Shown one piece after another: positions 50,264-58,408 of a stretch of DNA of 64,000 bases. Position 1 is the first letter of the stretch. Every line of letters starts with the position of its first letter. This DNA is from Porphyrobacter sp. Lineage in GTDB: Bacteria > Pseudomonadota > Alphaproteobacteria > Sphingomonadales > Sphingomonadaceae. The stretch lies in assembly GCA_027531395.1 (NCBI GenBank), contig JAPZRO010000002.1, positions 62,001 to 126,000 of the forward strand. The letters are read 5' to 3'. The notes beneath the pieces are model-generated. The model made no database searches and was not told the origin of the DNA. It saw only the letters and a program-made list of their open reading frames with translations. The position numbers and the translations under genes were made by a program.

Positions 50264-51259
50264 TCACCGGGCGGGCGGATTACCGGCTAGTTTGGCGAGC
50301 CACGGCTTGAGATCGCCGAGCGTCGCCTCCACCGCCTCTTCCTGCGGCAGGTGGCCGATCTTGGGATAGACCACCAGCGTGCTCGCCGGCATCACCTTGT
50401 CGAGCCAGCGTCCGGCCTCGACCGGGATCAGCCGGTCCTCCTCGCCCCACAGGATCAGGGTCGGCGTCTTGACCCCTGCGATCTCGGCCTCGGAGAGCGG
50501 ATCATAGGGCAGCGAAAAGCGCTTCAGCGTGGCGCGTCGGTTGCCGGGATAGCGCAGCAGCTCCCAGTAACGGTCCACCGCCGCCTCGCTCGCCACCGAC
50601 TTGACCGAGACCGACTGTTCGAGGCTCTGCGCGATCAGCGAGCGCGGGGTGATCTGCTCTGCCAGCAGGTTCACCCCCGGCATCCGCGCGATCTTGAAGC
50701 CGATATTGCCGCTGCCGGAATCCTTTTTCTTCTCCGGCTTGCCCTTGTCCAGATCGAGCATCGGCCCCCCGCTGCCGTCGACCAGCACGAGGCCGGTGAC
50801 GCGCTCGGGATGCGCCACCGCGAAGGCCAGCGCATGCTTGCCGCCCATCGAATTGCCGCCAAGGATGAAGGTCTCGAGTCCAAGCTTGTCGGCCACCTCG
50901 GCGATATCGGCGACATAATTGTCGCGGGTGTAATTGTCCTCGGGGTCAGGCCCGGTCAGGCCGTGGCCGACCTGATCGAAGCGGATCACGCGGTAGCTGT
51001 CCTTGAGGCCCTGCACCCACGGCTCCCAGGTGTGAAGATCGGCATTGGAGCCGTGCAGCAGGATGATCGGGGGCGCATCCCTCGGCCCCTCGTCGCGCAG
51101 GTGGACTGTCACTCCGTCGCCGATCTCCACGAATTGCGACGGCGGCGCGCCATACTTGGCGCGCATTTCGGCGGCGTCGGTGTCGGGCGTGCGGAAGATC
51201 AGGAAGGCAATGACCAGCAGCGCCACCAGCGCCAGCAACCCGCGAAGGACCCACTTCAT
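50264..51259 (-). CDS. alpha/beta hydrolase, membrane-anchored
   Basis: N-terminal TM; PPIILLHGSNADLHTWEPWVQGL; FILGGNSMGGKHALAFAVAHP (GNSMG); PTLILWGEEDRLIPV; IGHLPQEE. Confidence 0.92.
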   Translation of the reverse strand: MKWVLRGLLALVALLVIAFLIFRTPDTDAAEMRAKYGAPPSQFVEIGDGVTVHLRDEGPRDAPPIILLHGSNADLHTWEPWVQGLKDSYRVIRFDQVGHGLTGPDPEDNYTRDNYVADIAEVADKLGLETFILGGNSMGGKHALAFAVAHPERVTGLVLVDGSGGPMLDLDKGKPEKKKDSGSGNIGFKIARMPGVNLLAEQITPRSLIAQSLEQSVSVKSVASEAAVDRYWELLRYPGNRRATLKRFSLPYDPLSEAEIAGVKTPTLILWGEEDRLIPVEAGRWLDKVMPASTLVVYPKIGHLPQEEAVEATLGDLKPWLAKLAGNPPAR

Positions 51260-52278
51260 TATCGCTGCATCTCCGCAATCCAGCGCCGCACCACCGCGAC
51301 GCCATCCTTGTCCACACTGGCCTTGCCGAGCTCCGGCATGGCGATCCCCGGCTCGGCACTGTCCATCCGGTACAGCAGGATCGAGGCGTCGGGCTGTCCC
51401 GGCAGGACCGAGAAATCATGCCCCCCTGCCCCGCGTCCGGCCGCGACCGGGCGTTTCATGATGCCGATCGCGTGGGGGTCGGACTGCTCCCAGCGCAGAT
51501 CGAGGCCCGAGTTGGACGCGCCCCCGCCCGGCTGGTGGCAATGGGCGCAGTTCACATCGAGATAGGCGCGCGCGAAAGGCTCCGCCGGGCTTTGATCAGT
51601 GTAGCCCGCCCACACCGGCATGGTCGCCGCGCCGGGCGGCAGGCGGTCGAGCCTGCCCGCCTTCAGCATCTCGCCCATCCACTTGACCGAAAGATTGCGG
51701 GCCTTGGGGCCGATCGGGATCACCGCGCCATCCTTGGAATGGCAGGTCTTGCACTGGTTCTTGTTGGGTATGGCATAGGAGATCGCCTCGCCAGCAGGCG
51801 TTGTGAGATCGATCCGCCCGCCCGCCAGCGCCAGCGTGGCCTCGGTCTGCTCGGCGTTCCAGCGATAGGGCAGCGCGACCCAGCCCTCGGCGCGGTGGAG
51901 GAGGACGCGGGTTTCGATCAGCCGGCGCTCGGCCCCCTCGCCAAAGGCAAAGGTCTTGATGATCGCTGCACCGACCGGGAATTGCAGCAGGCCCTCTCCG
52001 TCCGCAGTCAGCCGCGCGCCTTCAGGCAGGTAGATGAAGCGCAGCTTCTCGGCCCCGTCCGACCACAAGGGCGTGTTGAGAGCATAGGCGTGCACCCGAG
52101 CGGCAGGATCCTGCGCGCGCCCGTCCTGAAAGAAGCCAAACTCGCTCAGGGTCTTGGGAAAGGCAGCGCCGGCAATTGCCGTATCATTGACCGGCGGCGG
52201 CTCCAGCACCGTTCCATGCGCCATCGCGCCACCAAGCGCGAGCACAGCCGCCGCCAGCAGAGCGCGCGCAGGCCTCAC
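51259..52278 (-). CDS. SO2930/HNE_0200-type diheme c-type cytochrome family protein
   Basis: KNQCKTCHSKDG and VNCAHCHQPGG CXXCH sites; GTG start at 52278 overlaps upstream stop; signal peptide VRPARALLAAAVLALGGAMA. Confidence 0.82.
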   Translation of the reverse strand: MRPARALLAAAVLALGGAMAHGTVLEPPPVNDTAIAGAAFPKTLSEFGFFQDGRAQDPAARVHAYALNTPLWSDGAEKLRFIYLPEGARLTADGEGLLQFPVGAAIIKTFAFGEGAERRLIETRVLLHRAEGWVALPYRWNAEQTEATLALAGGRIDLTTPAGEAISYAIPNKNQCKTCHSKDGAVIPIGPKARNLSVKWMGEMLKAGRLDRLPPGAATMPVWAGYTDQSPAEPFARAYLDVNCAHCHQPGGGASNSGLDLRWEQSDPHAIGIMKRPVAAGRGAGGHDFSVLPGQPDASILLYRMDSAEPGIAMPELGKASVDKDGVAVVRRWIAEMQR

Positions 52279-53471
52279 TTCAGCCGCGCCTCCAACTCGG
52301 CGGGCGCGCCGACTTCGGGGAACTGCCAGCTTTCCAGCGGGGTCAGCATCAGCGGGCCCGGCTGGGCTTCGGCAAGGCTCTGGCCGGGCTTCGAAAGGTT
52401 GAGCGTCCAGCCGGTCACGCCCTCGGCGATCATCAGCCCGTTGCCGTCCTCGACGATCCCGTCCCACAGCACCGGCGGCAGCGCGCCGCCGAAGGCTTCG
52501 AGCAGCATCTCCTTGCCGTCGAGCTGCGGATCGTCTCCGCCGCGCCCGAAGGCATTGGGGCCGACGATCACGTTGCGGGCATAGGGGTTGTAGCGCGCGT
52601 CCTCGTAGGGCTGGGTATAGGCGATCACCATGATGTGCGCGGTGGCATTGCCCTCGAACGCGTTGTTCTCGATCAGCACGCCGTCATTGGCCATCACCAG
52701 CACGCCGGTGCCGCGCCTGACGCTCGCGACGATATTGCCCGGGGGCGCGAAGTTGGGGGTGTCGTTGTCCTTCACCACATTCTCGCGCAGGATCACGTTG
52801 CCGCCGTTCATGACCGGCAGTCCGGGCAGATCGAACACCAGCAGGCCGCCGGTGTTGTGCGTGGCGATGTTGTTCTCGACCAGCGCGTTGCGGCTGTTCT
52901 CGATCTCGATGCCCGCGACGTTGAATTCGACGAGGTTGCCGCGCACCGTGATGTCGCGGCTCTGGCCCACGTAGATCCCCGCATCCGACGCGCCGATCAC
53001 CTTGGAGCGGGTCACCAGCACGCCGGTGCTCTCGACCGGATAGATGCCATAGGCGCCGTTGGTGGCCTTAGGCCCGCCGGTCCATTCGACCCGGATCGAA
53101 TTGTAGATGATGTTGTCCGCACCCTTGGACTTGATGCCGTCGCCCTTGGGGTTCTCGATCCCGAAACCGTGCAAGGTGACGTTGTCCGATGTGACGAGCA
53201 GGCCTTCGCCCGCGCCCTGCTGGCCGGTGAAGTCGAGCACGCTCTTGTCCATCCCCGCCCCGCGCAGCGTCACCCCATCGACATCGAGGCTGAGTCCGTC
53301 GGTGAGCGCGATGCGGCCTTCGCCCAGTTCGATCACGTCGCCCGGCTGGGCGAGGATCAGCGCTTCCTGCAAGCGGGCAGCCGCCCCCTCGCCCGCTTCA
53401 ATGCGGTGGGTCTCGGCGGCAAGCGGCGCGGCTGATGCGAGCAGCGCGGCGGCAAAAGCGATGCGGTTCAT
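52275..53471 (-). CDS. right-handed parallel beta-helix repeat protein
   Basis: Signal peptide; tandem NVTLHGFGIENPKGDGIKSKGADNIIYNSIRVEW...GIYPVESTGVLVTRSKVIGASDAGIYVGQSRDITVRGNLVEFNVAGIEIENSRNALVENNIATHNTGG. Confidence 0.9.
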   Translation of the reverse strand: MNRIAFAAALLASAAPLAAETHRIEAGEGAAARLQEALILAQPGDVIELGEGRIALTDGLSLDVDGVTLRGAGMDKSVLDFTGQQGAGEGLLVTSDNVTLHGFGIENPKGDGIKSKGADNIIYNSIRVEWTGGPKATNGAYGIYPVESTGVLVTRSKVIGASDAGIYVGQSRDITVRGNLVEFNVAGIEIENSRNALVENNIATHNTGGLLVFDLPGLPVMNGGNVILRENVVKDNDTPNFAPPGNIVASVRRGTGVLVMANDGVLIENNAFEGNATAHIMVIAYTQPYEDARYNPYARNVIVGPNAFGRGGDDPQLDGKEMLLEAFGGALPPVLWDGIVEDGNGLMIAEGVTGWTLNLSKPGQSLAEAQPGPLMLTPLESWQFPEVGAPAELEARLK

Positions 53472-53525
53472 GATGTTCTCCCTCTCCGCCGGGCAGTGTG
53501 GCGCAAGGGGGGGAGGAAATGCAAG

Positions 53526-53608
53526 CGCCTCAAGCAGCGCAGCGGTAGGCGCACAAAAAACACCTCAAGCAGCGCAGCGATAGGCGAACAAAAAACGCCT
53601 CAGGCTTA
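53526..53608. repeat. 35-bp tandem repeat, about 2.4 copies
   Basis: cgcctcaagcagcgcagcggtaggcgcacaaaaaa / cacctcaagcagcgcagcgataggcgaacaaaaaa / cgcctcaggctta. Confidence 0.9.
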
Positions 53609-53615
53609 CCGGTCC

Positions 53616-53957
53616 TTACCCGATCCCGATCGCGCACAGCCCGGCGGAGGTGGTCAGCACCGCCACCGCCTCGCCGTCGTCGACCCGGTCGAGCCGCTTG
53701 ATCAGCTCGCCGAGGCCATAGCCGCTTTCGGGCTCGCCCTCCTGCGCCGCCATGCCCTGCCTGAGCTTCCACAGCTGGACGATGGTGAGGCGCTTGACCA
53801 TCCGCTCGGCCATGCATTCGGCGCGCTTGTCGCCGATGCCGGATTCCACCAGCGCGGACTTCACCTGCATCTCGACCAGCGGGTTGGCGAGGCCGCTAAA
53901 CAGCGCCCCGCCCGCCAGCAGGATGACAAGCAGCAATCCGAGGATCAGCTTGCGCAT
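53616..53957 (-). CDS. small hypothetical protein with N-terminal TM/signal
   Basis: MRKLILGLLLVILLAGGALFSGLANPLVEMQVKSALVESGIGDKRAECMAERMVKRL...; 8 bp downstream of pntB. Confidence 0.7.
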   Translation of the reverse strand: MRKLILGLLLVILLAGGALFSGLANPLVEMQVKSALVESGIGDKRAECMAERMVKRLTIVQLWKLRQGMAAQEGEPESGYGLGELIKRLDRVDDGEAVAVLTTSAGLCAIGIG

Positions 53958-53964
53958 AGCGGGA

Positions 53965-55425
53965 TTAATCCAGCGACTTGACGATTTCCTCGACCATCTT
54001 CTTGGCGTCGGCCAGCAGCATGACGGTCTGGTTCATGTAGAACACGTCGTTGTCGACCCCGGCATAACCCACGCCGCCCATCGAGCGCTTGATGAAGAAC
54101 ACCTGCTTGGCCTTGTCGACGTCGAACACCGGCATCCCGTAGATCGGCGAGGACTTGTCGGTCTTGGCCGCGGGGTTCACCACGTCGTTCGCGCCGATGA
54201 TGAAGGCGACGTCGCACTGGGCAAACTCGGAGTTGATGTCTTCGAGCTCGAACACCTCGTCATAGGGCACGCTGGCTTCTGCGAGGAGCACGTTCATGTG
54301 CCCCGGCATACGGCCGGCGACGGGGTGGATGGCATACTTCACCTCCACGCCCTTCTCCTTGAGCTTGTCGCCCATTTCGCGCAGCGCGTGCTGGGCCTGG
54401 GCGACCGCCATCCCGTAGCCCGGGATGATGATGACCTTCTCGGCCTGTTCGAGCATGTAGGCCGCGTCTTCGGCCGAGCCCTGCTTGTAGGGCCGCTGTT
54501 CGCGTGCCCCTCCGGCTCCGCCGCCCGCGCCCGCGTCGGCGCCGAAGCCGCCCGCGATCACCGAGATGAAGCTGCGGTTCATCGCGCGGCACATGATGTA
54601 GCTGAGGATCGCCCCCGAGGAGCCGACCAGCGCGCCAGTGATGATCATCGCCGAGTTGCCCAGCGTGAAGCCCATCGCCGCTGCCGCCCAGCCGGAATAG
54701 GAGTTCAGCATCGACACCACGACCGGCATATCTGCCCCGCCGATCGGGATGATCAGCAGGAAGCCGATGATGAAGGCCAGCACGGCGACCGCGATCACCA
54801 TCCAGCCCTCGCCCGCGCCGCCCTGGGGCGAGACGGTGTAGAGCCCGATCAGCGCCAGAATGGCCGCCAGCGTGCCGAGGTTGATCACGTGCCGCCCCGG
54901 CAGCATGATCGGCGAACCGCTCATCCGGCCCGAAAGCTTGAGGAAGGCGATGACCGAACCCGAGAAGGTGATCGCCCCGATGGCGATGCCGAGGCCGAGT
55001 TCGATGCGGCTGACAGCAAGGATCTGCCCGGCGGCATCGACAATCCCGAAGGACTGCGGATCGAGCCACGCGCCGAAGCCCACCACCACCGCGGCAAGGC
55101 CGACGAGCGAGTGGAAGCCCGCGACCAGTTCGGGCATCGCGGTCATGGCGATGCGGCGGGCGACCACCACACCGATCACGCCGCCGATGGCGAGCGCAAT
55201 GCCGATCTCGACGATGTTGGCGATGTTGTGCGTGACCAGCGTCGTGACGAGCGCGATGCCCATCCCGATCATGCCGTTGCGGTTGCCACTCCGCGAAGTC
55301 GCGGGGCTGGAAAGCCCGCGCAGCGCGAGGATGAAGAACACGCCGGACGCGAGGTAGGCCAGCATCGCCCAAGCAGGCGTGCCACCTTCAGCGGATGCGG
55401 CGGCGGAAAGCAGGGAGAAGGTCAT
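53965..55425 (-). CDS. pntB: NAD(P) transhydrogenase subunit beta
   Basis: PELVAGFHSLVGLAAVVVGF; MLNSYSGWAAAAMGFTLGN; IIPGYGMAVAQAQHALREM; HPVAGRMPGHMNVLLAEASVPYDEVFELEDIN. Confidence 0.97.
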   Translation of the reverse strand: MTFSLLSAAASAEGGTPAWAMLAYLASGVFFILALRGLSSPATSRSGNRNGMIGMGIALVTTLVTHNIANIVEIGIALAIGGVIGVVVARRIAMTAMPELVAGFHSLVGLAAVVVGFGAWLDPQSFGIVDAAGQILAVSRIELGLGIAIGAITFSGSVIAFLKLSGRMSGSPIMLPGRHVINLGTLAAILALIGLYTVSPQGGAGEGWMVIAVAVLAFIIGFLLIIPIGGADMPVVVSMLNSYSGWAAAAMGFTLGNSAMIITGALVGSSGAILSYIMCRAMNRSFISVIAGGFGADAGAGGGAGGAREQRPYKQGSAEDAAYMLEQAEKVIIIPGYGMAVAQAQHALREMGDKLKEKGVEVKYAIHPVAGRMPGHMNVLLAEASVPYDEVFELEDINSEFAQCDVAFIIGANDVVNPAAKTDKSSPIYGMPVFDVDKAKQVFFIKRSMGGVGYAGVDNDVFYMNQTVMLLADAKKMVEEIVKSLD

Positions 55426-55428
55426 CTC

Positions 55429-55710
55429 TTACTTCTCCTTCTTCTTGTACATTGCGAGCATGCGCTCGGTCACGGCAAAGCCGCCGAAGATGTTGATGCT
55501 CGCGAGCACAACTCCGAACAGTCCGAGATACTTGGCGATCGGGCTGGCGGCCTCGGCCGACGCGATCAGCGCGCCGACGATGATCACCGAGGAGATCGCG
55601 TTGGTCACCGCCATCAGCGGCGTATGCAGCGCCGGGGTCACCGACCAGACAACGTAATAGCCCACAAAGCAGGCCAGCACGAAGATGCTGAGAATTGATA
55701 TGAAGTCCAT
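55429..55710 (-). CDS. pntA2: NAD(P) transhydrogenase subunit alpha, membrane part
   Basis: MDFISILSIFVLACFVGYYVVWSVTPALHTPLMAVTNAISSVIIVGAL...FGGFAVTERMLAMYKKKEK. Confidence 0.94.
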   Translation of the reverse strand: MDFISILSIFVLACFVGYYVVWSVTPALHTPLMAVTNAISSVIIVGALIASAEAASPIAKYLGLFGVVLASINIFGGFAVTERMLAMYKKKEK

Positions 55711-55726
55711 ATGGCCCTCGTGCTTG

Positions 55727-56605
55727 TCAGATACCCATGCGCACAGACGTGTCGCACTTCTGTTCGTAGGAATTGAGGAAGGGAAGCGAGACGACATCCC
55801 GGTTGAAGTTGCCCGCGTAGGAAATCAGCATCTTTTCCGCCGCCACCTGCTCGACCTTGATGCCGAGACCCTGGTGCAGAAAGACATCGCCCGCCAGCAG
55901 GCCACGATAGGTGTAGGGCGTGTTGAGCCGCATCGGCCAGTTCAGCCCGTCCGCTCCGTAGAGCTTGGCCTGGGTGAAGGCCTCGTAATAGGGCGGCGAG
56001 CCGTCGCGCGGCTTGCGGCGCAGCGGAATGTGGTAGGCGTTGAACTTGATGCTGGGCCCGCCGCGAAACTCGGACGGTTCGACCTTCGTCATGCTGACCG
56101 GCGCGATGGTCTGGGTGCCCTCCTTGGGGTGCTCCCAGGCCATGGCGAACCAGATGTCGCCGCCACGGCTGCGCACGTGGACGCGGTCATAGGTGCCATC
56201 CTTGTCGGGATCGAAGACGCAGATCCGTTCGCGCGCGGCGATGTCCGAGGCCTTGAGCTGGGGATAGTTGCAGCGCACCGGAACCGTCGCCGAACGCATC
56301 TCCATCAGCTGGTCACCCGGCCGCAGCAAGGTCACTCCGGCCAGCTCCACCGCCTGATCGACCTTGTAGAGGCCGCGCGGCAGCAGCCGGGTCTCGAAAA
56401 TCGCCGAATCCTCGGGAACCCAAACCGCCTCGGCGGGGGGCGTGATCGGCTCCATGAAGAATTCGGCGGTATAGCACGCAAGCCGCGGCTTGGTCTGCGC
56501 CTCGGCGGCCGCAGCGAGCGCACAGGCCAGCAGCGCGAGCGAACCGCCCGACAGCCTCAGCGCCCTGTGTCCGCCCCCGCGCATGTCCCTATTTCCCCGG
56601 CGCAA
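55727..56605 (-). CDS. hypothetical secreted protein
   Basis: Signal-peptide-like LSGGSLALLACALAAAAEA; no family recognised; lies between PH-domain gene and pntA2. Start may be 56584. Confidence 0.65.
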   Translation of the reverse strand: MRRGNRDMRGGGHRALRLSGGSLALLACALAAAAEAQTKPRLACYTAEFFMEPITPPAEAVWVPEDSAIFETRLLPRGLYKVDQAVELAGVTLLRPGDQLMEMRSATVPVRCNYPQLKASDIAARERICVFDPDKDGTYDRVHVRSRGGDIWFAMAWEHPKEGTQTIAPVSMTKVEPSEFRGGPSIKFNAYHIPLRRKPRDGSPPYYEAFTQAKLYGADGLNWPMRLNTPYTYRGLLAGDVFLHQGLGIKVEQVAAEKMLISYAGNFNRDVVSLPFLNSYEQKCDTSVRMGI

Positions 56606-56954
56606 GATATTCGGTGAGCAGCGTCACCAGCCCCGGCACATCGGCGCCGCGGCTGAGGTTGAACGCGATCGGGGCAGAGCCCGACACGGTGAGCGTGACC
56701 TCGGTATCGAGATCGAAGTGCCCCGCGCTCTCCAGCGTGAAGGTGGTGATCGCGCGGTAGGGGATGGTCAGGAACCGCTTCTTCGATCCCGTCAGGCCCT
56801 GAATGTCGATCATCAGGATGCGGCGGTCGGTGAAGATGATCGAATCGCGCACCAGCTTGAACGCCATGCGCACCACCTCGCCGCGCCCGAGCGCATAAGC
56901 GAGGTCTTCGGCGGCATCCTCGACATCCCAGACCGTCGCGTTGATCAGGCCCAT
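56589..56954 (-). CDS. bacterial PH domain protein
   Basis: ALGRGEVVRMAFKLVRDSIIFTDRRILMIDIQGLTGSKKRFLTIPYRAITTFTLESAGHFDLDTEVTLTV (YokE/bPH-like). Confidence 0.85.
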   Translation of the reverse strand: MGLINATVWDVEDAAEDLAYALGRGEVVRMAFKLVRDSIIFTDRRILMIDIQGLTGSKKRFLTIPYRAITTFTLESAGHFDLDTEVTLTVSGSAPIAFNLSRGADVPGLVTLLTEYLAPGK

Positions 56955-56958
56955 CGGG

Positions 56959-58080
56959 TTAACCAAGCAGCCGCTCGTTCACGACCTTGCCGCCCTGCGT
57001 CAGGCGGATCGCATTGCCGATTTCCTCGTCGAGCACCGGCTTGCCGGTCTCCTTGTCCCAGAAGGCGCTGAGGAAGTTGTAGTGGTTGCGCGCAAACAGC
57101 GCCGATGCGTCAGCGGGAAGCTGCGCCGGGGTGTTCGAATAGCCGATGATCTTGACGCCGTGCTTGACCACGACCTGATCCGCCACCGAGCCTTCGACGT
57201 TCCCGCCCTGCGCCACCGCAAGATCGAAGATCACGCTGCCCGGCTTCATCGTCGCGATCTGCGCGTCGGTAATCAGGCGCGGCGCGGCCCGGCCCGGGAT
57301 CAGCGCGGTGGTGATCACGATGTCCTGCTTGGCGATGTGCGAGCTGACCAGTTCGGCCTGCGCCTTCTGGTATTCCTCGCTCATTTCGGTGGCATAGCCG
57401 CCCGAGCCTTCGCCTTCGATCCCGGCGACATTCTCGACGAAGATCGGCTTGGCGCCCAGCGACTGGATCTGCTCCTTGGTGGCCGAGCGCACGTCGGTCG
57501 CGGAGACCTGTGCGCCCAGACGCCGCGCCGTCGCGATCGCCTGAAGCCCCGCAACGCCCACGCCCATGATGAAGGCGCGGGCGGCCTGCACCGTGCCCGC
57601 CGCAGTCATCATCATCGGGAAGGCGCGGCCATAGGCGTCGGCTGCCGCCAGCACCGCCTTGTAGCCGGCAAGGTTCGACTGCGAGGACAGCACGTCCATC
57701 GACTGCGCGCGGGTGATGCGCGGCATGAATTCCATGCTCAATGCCTCGAAGCCGCCAGCGGCATAGGCATCGACCACATCGCGCTTGCCGAAAGGATCGA
57801 ACAGCGCCGCCACCCATGCACCGGGCTTGGCACCCTTGAGCAGCGCGACATCCGGGGCCTGAATGCCAAGCACGATATCGGCATCCTTGACCGTCGCAGC
57901 CGCATCACCGAGGCTCGCGCCGGCTTCGGCATAGGCCTCGTCGGTGATCGAGGAGATCACCCCGGCCCCCGCCTCGACCGCAACCGCACAGCCCAGCGCG
58001 GCAAACTTCTTCACCGTTTCCGGCGTGGCGGCGACGCGCGTCTCGCCCGAGGCGCGCTCCTTGAGGATGGCGATCTTCAC
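56959..58080 (-). CDS. pntA1: NAD(P) transhydrogenase subunit alpha, NAD-binding part
   Basis: KIAILKERASGETRVAATPETVKKFAALGCAVAVEAGAG; GVGVAGLQAIATARRLGAQVSATDVR; PGRAAPRLITDAQIATMKPGSVIFDLAVAQGGNVEG; GTG start. Confidence 0.96.
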   Translation of the reverse strand: MKIAILKERASGETRVAATPETVKKFAALGCAVAVEAGAGVISSITDEAYAEAGASLGDAAATVKDADIVLGIQAPDVALLKGAKPGAWVAALFDPFGKRDVVDAYAAGGFEALSMEFMPRITRAQSMDVLSSQSNLAGYKAVLAAADAYGRAFPMMMTAAGTVQAARAFIMGVGVAGLQAIATARRLGAQVSATDVRSATKEQIQSLGAKPIFVENVAGIEGEGSGGYATEMSEEYQKAQAELVSSHIAKQDIVITTALIPGRAAPRLITDAQIATMKPGSVIFDLAVAQGGNVEGSVADQVVVKHGVKIIGYSNTPAQLPADASALFARNHYNFLSAFWDKETGKPVLDEEIGNAIRLTQGGKVVNERLLG

Positions 58081-58092
58081 GCGCGCGGCCGC

Positions 58093-58215
58093 TTAGCTGG
58101 CGATCGCTGCGACGACGGCGAACACGATCACCGCGATCACCGGCACCGCCCACTTGAGCGTGGCCATGAAGCCGCCGTAGGTCGCCTGAGCCTTATCCAT
58201 GTCGTGAACAGTCAT
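58093..58215 (-). CDS. aa3-type cytochrome c oxidase subunit IV-like small membrane protein (40 aa)
   Basis: MTVHDMDKAQATYGGFMATLKWAVPVIAVIVFAVVAAIAS; below the ORF-track length cut-off; immediately upstream of pntA1. Confidence 0.75.
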   Translation of the reverse strand: MTVHDMDKAQATYGGFMATLKWAVPVIAVIVFAVVAAIAS

Positions 58216-58408
58216 CTGTGTCTTTCCCCTTGGGTTCCTGAACACCGCAGGCTGCATTTGGTTGCACCAAAAACAACCATGCCGCTTTTTGTGCCTGCCC
58301 CCGTATCGAAGCAGAGCCCCGCGCTCAAGTCACCTTAAATGAGAGTTAGCGCATCGCCGCGCGGTTCCCCGCGCGCCACCGGCAACACCCTTAATCCCGT
58401 CTTTACCC

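Noticed and set aside
53526-53608. CRISPR array
   Set aside because: Units are contiguous with no spacers and there are no cas genes; it is a simple tandem repeat.
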